Assembly (NCBI RefSeq): GCF_002086285.1
Contig: NZ_MVHU01000030.1
Location: 1-57,475 of the forward strand
DNA: 57,475 nucleotides
DNA from: Mycolicibacter kumamotonensis
GTDB taxonomy: Bacteria > Actinomycetota > Actinomycetes > Mycobacteriales > Mycobacteriaceae
Direction of reading: 5' to 3'
The notes under the pieces: generated by a model
The model's database searches: none
What the model saw: the letters and a program-made list of their open reading frames with translations, nothing else
Told to the model about the DNA's origin: nothing
Position numbers and translations under genes: made by a program
Part shown: positions 48,158 to 56,200 of the stretch, one piece after another
Position numbering within the stretch: position 1 is the stretch's first letter
Layout: each line of letters starts with the position of its first letter

Positions 48158-48823
48158 CTACAGGTTGATCCGCGGATCGTCGGCAGGCGGCGCGGGCCGA
48201 CCCCGATCAGGTGCGATGCCACAGGCGCTGGCGAACTGCTGCGGCGTCAGTCCGTCGGCGGAGTTCATGTCGCAACGCCCGAACGGCGGGCAGCCTTCCG
48301 GCAGCCCGCCACCGTAGCCTTGGCCGTCGGTGTACTGGTGGGCCACCTTGCCCGGATACGGCGGGTTGGCGCCGTAGCTTGCCACGATCAGGCGGATACC
48401 GGCGGGCTTGGTCGGCCACAGCCGGTTGAGGTCGCCCACGTTGCCGTAGCCGATGATCCGCGCCGGGCTACCGCACCACTCGGCCAGATTCCAATACAGC
48501 CGGTTGATCGGGTCGGACTGGTCACCGCCCGGGTTGCCGCCGGATTCGACGTCGAGCATCAGTGCCACTCGCGGATGCAGCCCGCCATTGGCGGCGAACA
48601 TGGCCTTCACCGTGTCGGCATTGGACTGCCAGGTCGCCGGCCGCACGTAGGTGTAGACGATCCCGAATGTCAGCCGACCGTCGTCGAGCGCTGTGCGCAT
48701 CCAGGCGTAGTTGCGCGCGAAGTTGTGGTCACGGTAGGTGCCGTCGCAGACTCGGATCGACAGCACCCGATACGGGTATGAATCATCAACCGGGACTTGG
48801 AATTCGGAGACATCGGCGAACAA
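48158..48823 (-). CDS. GH25-type lysin (phage-like)
   Basis: 221 aa beginning at a TTG (MFADVSEFQVP), the start of a GH25 muramidase-like domain; further conserved pieces are YVRPATWQSNADTVKAMF, LMLDVESGGNPGGDQSDPINRLYW and IIGYGNVGDLNRLW. This type occurs in mycobacteriophage endolysins. No signal peptide, no good SD; the frame stays open upstream without a better start, so truncation is possible. It lies between tRNA-Ser and a decayed tRNA-Ser copy. Confidence 0.7.
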   Translation of the reverse strand: MFADVSEFQVPVDDSYPYRVLSIRVCDGTYRDHNFARNYAWMRTALDDGRLTFGIVYTYVRPATWQSNADTVKAMFAANGGLHPRVALMLDVESGGNPGGDQSDPINRLYWNLAEWCGSPARIIGYGNVGDLNRLWPTKPAGIRLIVASYGANPPYPGKVAHQYTDGQGYGGGLPEGCPPFGRCDMNSADGLTPQQFASACGIAPDRGRPAPPADDPRINL

Positions 48824-48878
48824 CGTGTTGGCTAGCGTGGTCCTGATCCTCAGCTCACAGTGACGGCGGGCAGATTAG

Positions 48879-48966
48879 CGGCGGCGGGGTGGTTCGCCCC
48901 CCCGGACGGTGTTAGCCGTCTCTTGGTTTCACCGGCCAGTACATCAGGCCACTCTGCCACGCCGCC
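48879..48966 (-). pseudogene. Decayed tRNA-Ser copy
   Basis: 88 nt matching tRNA-Ser(TGA). A 7-bp acceptor stem (GGCGGCG/CGCCGCC), D-arm and variable arm (GACGG/CCGTC) are kept, as is a flanking GCGGGAATCGTAC. But the anticodon arm has mismatches and an 8-nt loop (CGGTGAAA), and the T-loop lacks TTC. Not expected to function. Confidence 0.75.
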
Positions 48967-48989
48967 GCGGGAATCGTACGCTGGCCGAC

Positions 48990-49961
48990 ATGTATGCCAT
49001 CGTCGCTGAATCCCCCGAGGTGTTGTCCTGGCAAGAGGTCGATGACGTGCGGCCTGCCGCCGGCGAGGTACTGATCCGGGTCGCCGCGGCCGGGGTGAAC
49101 CGGGCTGATCTGCTGCAAGCGGCGGGCAAGTATCCGCCGCCCCCGGGGGCCAGTGAGACCATCGGGCTGGAGGTCTCCGGTGTGATCGCCGCGGTGGGCG
49201 AAGGGGTATCGGACTGGACTGTGGGACAACAGGTTTGCGCCTTGCTGGCCGGCGGCGGTTACGCCGAGTACGTGGCGGTGCCGGCGCCGCAGGTACTGCC
49301 GATTCCCGACGGCGTGGACCTGGTGGACGCCGCCGGCCTGCCGGAGGTGGCCTGCACGGTGTGGTCGAACCTGGTGCAGACGGCGGGACTGGGCGAGGGC
49401 CAGCAGTTGCTGGTGCACGGCGGCGCGAGCGGTGTGGGCAGCCACGCCATCCAGGTGGCCCGCCAGCTCGGGGCGTGGGTGGCCGTCACCGCCGGGTCGG
49501 AGGCCAAGCTGGCGTTCTGCCGCGAACTGGGCGCCGAGGTCACCATCAACTATCACGACGAGGACTTCGTGGCACGGATCCTCGAGGCCGGCGGAGCCGA
49601 CGTGATCCTGGACATCATCGGGGCGGCCTACCTGGACCGCAATATCGACGCGCTGGCCAACGACGGGCGCCTGATCGTCATCGGGATGCAGGGCGGGGTC
49701 AAGGGAGAGCTGAACTTGGGCAAGCTGATCGGCAAACGCGCCGCGGTGATCGGCACCGCGTTGCGCGGCCGGCCGGTCGAGGGTCCGCATGGGAAGGGCG
49801 CCGTCGTCGCGGCGGTGACCGAGAAGGTATGGCCGATGCTCGGTGACGGTCGGATCAAACCGGTGATCGGCGCGCGGGTGCCCGTCGAGCAGGCGGGCGA
49901 GGCGCACCGGCTGCTGTCGTCGGGTGAGGTGACCGGCAAGGTCGTGCTGACCCTCGACTGA
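48990..49961 (+). CDS. NADPH:quinone oxidoreductase-like (zinc-free MDR)
   Basis: 323 aa medium-chain dehydrogenase fold: GVNRADLLQAAGKYPPPPGASETIGLEVSG, Rossmann VHGGASGVGSHAIQVARQLGA, and a conserved NYHDEDF. Lacks zinc-binding Cys. Matches Rv3777 by position. A -10-like TACGCT (48977-48982), partly within the tRNA-flank repeat, ends 7 nt before ATG. Confidence 0.88.
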   Translation: MYAIVAESPEVLSWQEVDDVRPAAGEVLIRVAAAGVNRADLLQAAGKYPPPPGASETIGLEVSGVIAAVGEGVSDWTVGQQVCALLAGGGYAEYVAVPAPQVLPIPDGVDLVDAAGLPEVACTVWSNLVQTAGLGEGQQLLVHGGASGVGSHAIQVARQLGAWVAVTAGSEAKLAFCRELGAEVTINYHDEDFVARILEAGGADVILDIIGAAYLDRNIDALANDGRLIVIGMQGGVKGELNLGKLIGKRAAVIGTALRGRPVEGPHGKGAVVAAVTEKVWPMLGDGRIKPVIGARVPVEQAGEAHRLLSSGEVTGKVVLTLD

Positions 49962-50005
49962 CCGCCCCCCACTGCGCGACGGCCCTCGTGGCCACGGTCC
50001 TCGTG

Positions 50006-50065
50006 GCGAGCGTGCGCAGACTGCCGCGATTTGCGGCGTGTCGGTGTGCAAACACGCACGCTCGC
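50006..50065. repeat. Intergenic palindrome (11-bp perfect arms)
   Basis: GCGAGCGTGCG (50006-50016) pairs with CGCACGCTCGC (50055-50065) around a 38-nt loop. I recall this type of palindrome recurring between genes in fast-growing mycobacteria. The right arm merges into the tandem repeat that follows. Confidence 0.6.
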
Positions 50066-50133
50066 GGGAAAAGGGGAGCCTCGCGGGAAAAGGGGAGCCT
50101 CGCGGGAAAAGGGGAGCCTCGCGGGAAAAGGGG
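50061..50133. repeat. 19-bp tandem repeat (VNTR), 3.8 copies
   Basis: Units of CTCGCGGGAAAAGGGGAGC at 50061-50079, 50080-50098 and 50099-50117, with a partial fourth to 50133. Perfectly conserved, so probably variable in number between strains. Confidence 0.85.
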
Positions 50134-50151
50134 CCTCGGGTAAGAAGGGGC

Positions 50152-50181
50152 GGCCCGGTCCGACAGGTGCCGGACCGGGCC
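50152..50181. terminator. Terminator of PGRS gene
   Basis: GGCCCGGTCCG (50152-50162) pairs perfectly with CGGACCGGGCC (50171-50181), 23 nt beyond the minus-strand stop. Confidence 0.7.
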
Positions 50182-50203
50182 TCGGTCGGGTTCGGGCGAC
50201 GGC

Positions 50204-53200
50204 CTAGGGCGCGCCCGTTCCGCCGGCGCCACCGGCGCCGCCCGTACCCACAGTGCTACCGCTGGAGTTGCCACCGGGGACACCGGCCTTACCCGGCGAA
50301 CCGAGGACGCCGTCGCCGTTGGCACCACCGGCCCCACCGTCGCCGCCGTTGCCACCCCGACCGGCGAAGCCGGCCTTGCTGGGCTTGGAGGCACCGTTGG
50401 AGCCCTTACCGCCGGCACCACCCTGACCGCCGGAGCCGCCCTGGCCGTGGGTGCCGTCGGTGTTGAGACCGCCCTGGCCGCCGGTACCGCCGACACCGCC
50501 GTTGCCGCCCGCACCGCCGGCGCCACCACCACCGGTGCCCTGACCGGCAAGGCCGTTGTAGCCGGCACCACCGGCGCCGCCGGCGCCGCCGACCCCGGCG
50601 TTACCGCCCAGGCCGCCCTTGCCGGCTTCACCACCGGCGCCGTGCGCACCGGACTTGCCGTCACCCAGCGCGACACCACCGGCGCCGCCCTGCCCGGCGT
50701 TACCGCCGACGCCACCGTCACCGCCCTGGCCGCCTTCGCCGCCGGTACCGCCTTGGCGCCCGGGCAAGCCGAGGCCGCCGGCACCACCGGTACCGCCGAC
50801 GCCGCCGTTACCGCCGGTGCCGCCCTTGCCGCCCATACCGCCGTCACCGCCGAGGCCGCCCTGGCCGCCGTCGCCGGAGATGGTGCCGCCGGCACCACCC
50901 ACGCCGCCGACACCGCCCGCACCACCGGCGAACCCGGTGGCACCCTTGGCGCCGTTGCCGCCGGTTCCACCGGCCATGACCTGGCCCTGGGGGTCCTTCG
51001 GGGCGTTGACGCCCGCGGCTCCGTTAGCGCCGACCGAGGTGTTGGCGCCCGCGTTGCCGCCGTTGCCGGCATTACCGCCGGTGCCACCGGTGCCGTGCTG
51101 TCCGGCCGCACCGCCGTTGCCGCCGTTACCTCCGGCCGCGCCGGCGCCGTTGACGGCGTTGGTGCCGTTGGTGCCGTTGGCGCCGTTGCCGCCGTTACCA
51201 CCGGCACCGCCGTTACCGAACTCGCCGGTGGCGTTGCCGCCGGTGCCGCCGTGCCCGCCGGCCTGCGCCTGGCCGTTGCCCAGCGTCACGCCGTTGCCGC
51301 CGTTACCGCCGGTGCCGCCGGCGGCGATCGCACCCGCGGCACCAGCGGCGCCGCTGTCGGCCTCGGTGATGCCGTCGCCGGCGAGACCACCGGCCCCGGC
51401 CTCGCCGCCGGCACCCGCGGTGCTGTTGCTGTTGCCGCCGTTACCGCCGCTGCCCGCAACCGCATTGCTTCCGCCACCGGCGCCGTCGCCACCGCGGCCA
51501 CCGACACCGGCGTTGCCGCCCGCGCCACCGTCGCCACCGACGCCGCCCTCGCCGTCGGCACCGTTGTTGCCGACGTTGGCCACACCGCCGACGCCACCGT
51601 TGCCGCCGGCACCACCGGCACCGCCGTTGCCGGCCGCGCCGGAGGCGTCACCGCCGTTGCCGCCGTTGGCGCCGCTGCCGGCCGCGGCGTTAGTACCCGC
51701 GGTGCCGTTCGCGGCATTGCCGCCGACACCGCCGGCACCACCGATGCCGCCCTTACCGCCGGCGCCGCCGTCACCGCCGTTGGTGCCACCGGCACCGCCC
51801 ACGCCGCCGTTGCCGCCGGCCGCGCCGGCCGTACCGTCGCTGCCGTTGCCGTCGACATCCGTCGTTCCGGCCAGGCCGGCAGCACCGGCTCCACCGTCAC
51901 CGCCGGCGCCACCCTGGCCGACCGTTCCGGCCGCGCCACCCGAACCGCCGTTACCGCCGGCCTGGCTCACGCCGCCCACGATCTGACCGTGACCACCGGC
52001 GCCGCCGTTACCGCCGTTGCCGCCGAGCACGGATCCGTCCACACCGTTGGCCGCCACCGTGCCGTCACCACCGGTGCCGCCGGCGCCACCCTGGCCGGCC
52101 GTACCGGCGATACCGCCGTGGCCGCCGTTGCCGCCGTTGCCGGCCACCTGGTTGGCGCCGCCGCCGGCACCCGCACCGCCGTTACCGCCGTTGGCGCCGT
52201 CGCCGGTGTTACCGCCGGCGCCGCCCTCGCCACCGGCACCGGCAGCCCCGGTGTTGCCGTTGGTGGCCTCACCGCCGGCGCCGCCGTTACCACCGGCGCC
52301 ACCGGCACCACCGCTGCCGTTGGTGCTGGTGGCGTCGCCACCGTCGCCACCATTGCCGCCGCTGTTGGCCGCCGCGTCAGCGCCATCGGTTGCGTTGAGG
52401 CCGGCCCCGCCGTGGCCACCAGCCCCACCGACACCGCCGTGACCGCCGGCGCCGCCGTTGCCCGACGTGGTTCCGCCGGCGCCACCGGCGCCACCGCTAC
52501 CGCCGTTACCGCCTGCGGTGCCGTTGGTGCCGTCACCGTCGCCGTTGGTGATGCCGTCGACACCGGCCGTGCCGGCGCCGCCGTTACCGCCGGCCCCGCC
52601 GGTGCCGATCGCACCGGCCGCGCCGCCCTTACCGCCGGCGCCGCCGTCCTGCGCGGAGCCATCCGGCAAGAGCTGGCCGTCACCACCGTTACCGCCGGCG
52701 CCACCGTCGCCGCCCGCGCCGTCGGTGCCGATCGCACCGTCGGCGGCCTGAACGCCACCCTGGCCCGTGCCGCCCGCACCGCCGGCGCCGCCGACGCTGC
52801 GGTCACCACCGACACCACCGTTACCGCCGGTACCCGCTGCGGCACCGGTGCCACCAGCACCGCCGTCGCCGCCCACGCCACCGTTACCGGCGTTACCGGC
52901 GTTACCGCCGGCGCCACCGACACCACCGGCGCCGTGGGTGGCGTCGCCGCCCAAGCCACCGGCGCCACCGGCGGCCGCGTTGCCGCCCAGGCCACCGTTG
53001 CCACCGGTGCCGCCGGCCACACCCAGGACGCCATCGCCACCGTTGCCGCCGCTGCCACCCGTGCCACCGGCACCGCCGACGCCGCCGGCGCCCGACGTGG
53101 TCCCGCCCTGGCCACCGTTACCGCCGGCACCGCCGACGCCGCCGTTGCCACCGGTGGTTCCGTTGCCGTCGAGGTCGGTTCCGCCGACCACACCGTTGCC

Positions 53201-56200
53201 GCCGTTACCGCCGGCGCCACCGGCGCCACCGGTGCCGATCGATCCGGCCGCACCGCCGTTACCGCCGTAGCCACCGGCCTGGCCGGTCGTCCCGTCGGCG
53301 AGCAGTGCGCCGTGGCCACCGGCACCACCGTTACCGCCGTTGCCGCCGCCGCCGTCCGCACCGATCGCGCCGTCCGCACGGTAGGTGACGCCGTCACCGT
53401 TCAAGCCGCCCTTGCCCGCGGCACCGCCGACACCGCGGTCACCACCGGCGCCGCCATTGCCGCCGTGCCCGGCAGTGTCGTTGGCGCCGCCACCGGCGCC
53501 CGCACCGCCATCGCCACCGTTGCCGGCAGTACCGGACGCACCGCCGTTACCACCGATCCCGCCGCTGCCGTTGAGACCGGCGACGCCGTTGGTCGCGCTA
53601 CCGCCGTGCCCGCCGTTGCCGCCCGTGCCGCCGACGCCACCGTTACCGCCGTTGCCGCCGTCGGTGCCGTCCGAGCCGTTACCACCGCTACCTGCGACGG
53701 CGTCGGCGCCCGCGATGCCCTGCACCCCGGCGCCACCGGCGCCACCGTTGCCGCCGGCACCACCGACACCGCCCTGACCACCGTTACCGGAGATCGAGCC
53801 GCCGGCACCGCCGTTGCCGGCGTGACCACCGGCAGCGCCGTTGCCGCCGGTTCCACCGTTGGCCGTGGCCGTCGATCCGACCGCACCGGTCGCCCCGGCG
53901 CCACCGTTGCCGCCGGCACCACCGGTACCGATCGTTCCGGCGTCGCCACCGTGACCGCCGGCGCCGCCGGCCTGCGCGGTGCCGTCCGCGAGCAGCACAC
54001 CGGTGCCGCCCTTGCCGCCGGCGCCGCCGTTGCCGCCGATCGCCGCGGCGCCGGCGTTGCCGCCAGCCGCCTGGCTGGTGTGGCCGGCGTCCCAGCCGCC
54101 CGCGCCGGCCGTACCGGCCGCACCGCGGTCGCCACCGGCGCCACCGTTGCCGCCCGAGCCCGCGACGGCACCGCTGCCGCCGCCGGTGCCGTCGGCGCCG
54201 CGACCGCCGTTCCCGGCGTTGCCGGCGTTGCCGGCGTCACCACCGACGCCACCGGCGCCGGCCGCTCCGGCGTTGCCGTTGACGGCGGTGCCACCGGCAC
54301 CACCGTCGCCGCCGACCCCACCGTTACCGCCGATGCCGCCGTTGCCGCCGTCGGTTCCGTCGGCGCCGGACGCCCCGGTGCCGACAGTGACCGGGCTGCC
54401 GCTGATGCCGTCGGCCCCGTGGCCGGCGTTTCCACCGGCGCCACCGGCACCGCCCTGGCCGCCCGCGCCACCATTGCCGGCGGCTGTGCCGCCGGCGCCG
54501 CCCACGCCGCCGACGCCACCGGCGCCGCCGTGGGTGCCGTTGGTGCCGTTGCCGTCGAGGTCGGTGATCCCGGCGATGCCGGCCGCGCCGGCCCCACCGG
54601 TTCCGCCGGCGCCACCGTTGCCGACCGTCGCCGCGTTGCCGCCGTGACCACCGGCGCCACCGCCCTGGCCGATGTCGGTGCCGCCGATCACGCCTTCGCC
54701 GATGCCGCCGTTGCCACCGGCCCCGCCATCGCTGCCCAGACCGGCCGCGCCGTCGTTGCCTACCGCGCCGTCACCGTCGGTGCCGGTGCCTCCGAGGCCC
54801 GCGGCGCCGGCCGCGGCACCGTCGGCGCCATCGCCGCCCGCGCCGCCCGCGCCCGCGTTGGTGCCGCCACCACCGCCGAGGCCCGTACCGCCGACACCGG
54901 CCGCGCCACCGGCACCACCATCGCCGGCGTCGCCGCCGACACCACCGACACCGGCGCTGGCCGCACCGCCCTGGCCGCCGTTACCGCCCGCGCCACCGGC
55001 GCCGGCGCTGCCGCCATTACCGCCCGCGGTATCGGCCACCGTCGCGTCCGCGCCCGCGCCACCGGCGCCACCCTTACCGCCGGCGCCACCGTTGCCGCCG
55101 GCACCGCCGTTGCCGGAGGTGGTGCCACCGAGACCACCGGTACCACCGTCGCCGCCGACGCCGCCGACGGCGCCCTCGGTGCCGTGGCCGTCCACGCCGG
55201 TGATGCCGTCGACGGTCGCGCCGATGCCACCGGCACCGCCGGCGCCGCCGTTTCCGACCGCCGCCGCGTTGCCGCCGGCGCCACCGTTACCGCCGCCCTG
55301 GCCGGTGTTGGTTCCGTCGATCAGGCCCTCACCGGCACCGCCCTGGCCACCGGCGCCGCCGTCGCTGGCGATGCCGTCCAGGCCGGACTGGCCGGCGGCT
55401 CCGTTGGTGGTGCCGGTTCCGCCGGTACCCGCGGTGCCCGCCAGGCCGCCTTCGGCGCCGCCACCACCGCTACCGCCATTGCCGGCGACCGCACCGCCGC
55501 CGCCGCCGAGGCCCTTGCCGCCGACGCCCGCGACACCGCCGTTGCCGCCGTAGCCGGAGGTGCCGCCCGCGCCACCGGCGCCGTTGGTCGCCGTACCGCC
55601 CTGGCCGCCGTTACCGCCGTTTCCGCCTGCTCCGGCGTTGCCGCCGTTGCCGCCGTCGGTGTCGGCGACCGTGGCGTCCGCGCCGGCCCCACCGGCACCG
55701 CCCTGGCCGCCGATGCCGCCGAAGCCGCCCGCGCCGCCGTTGCCGGAGACGGTGCCACCGGCACCGCCCTGGCCGCCGTCACCGCCGACACCACCGGTGG
55801 CGCCATCGGTGCCGTTGCCGTCGATGTCGGTGCTGCCGTCGACGGTCGCACCGGTGCCACCGGTGCCGCCCATGCCGCCGTTGCCGACCGCACCGGCGTT
55901 GCCGCCCGCGCCGCCGGCGCCACCGCCCTGGCCGGTGTTGGTGCCGTCGATCAAGCCCACGCCGTCGCCACCGCGACCGCCGTCGGCGCCGTCGGTGTTG
56001 TCGCCGGCCGTACCCTCGGCGCCCGCGGCGCCCCCCACGACACCGAGGCCGCCGACGCCTGCCTTGCCGGCAGTGCCACCGACGGCGCCGTCGCCACCGT
56101 TGCCGCCGTTGCCGGCGTTGGCGCCGCCGCCACCACCACTGCCCTGGCCGCCGACCGCAGCCGTGCCGGCATTGCCGCCGTCACCTGCCGCGCCGCCGGC

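Noticed and set aside
48879..48966. Functional frameshift-suppressor tRNA with 8-nt anticodon loop
   Set aside because: Anticodon stem mismatches and loss of the TTC T-loop make folding into an active tRNA unlikely.
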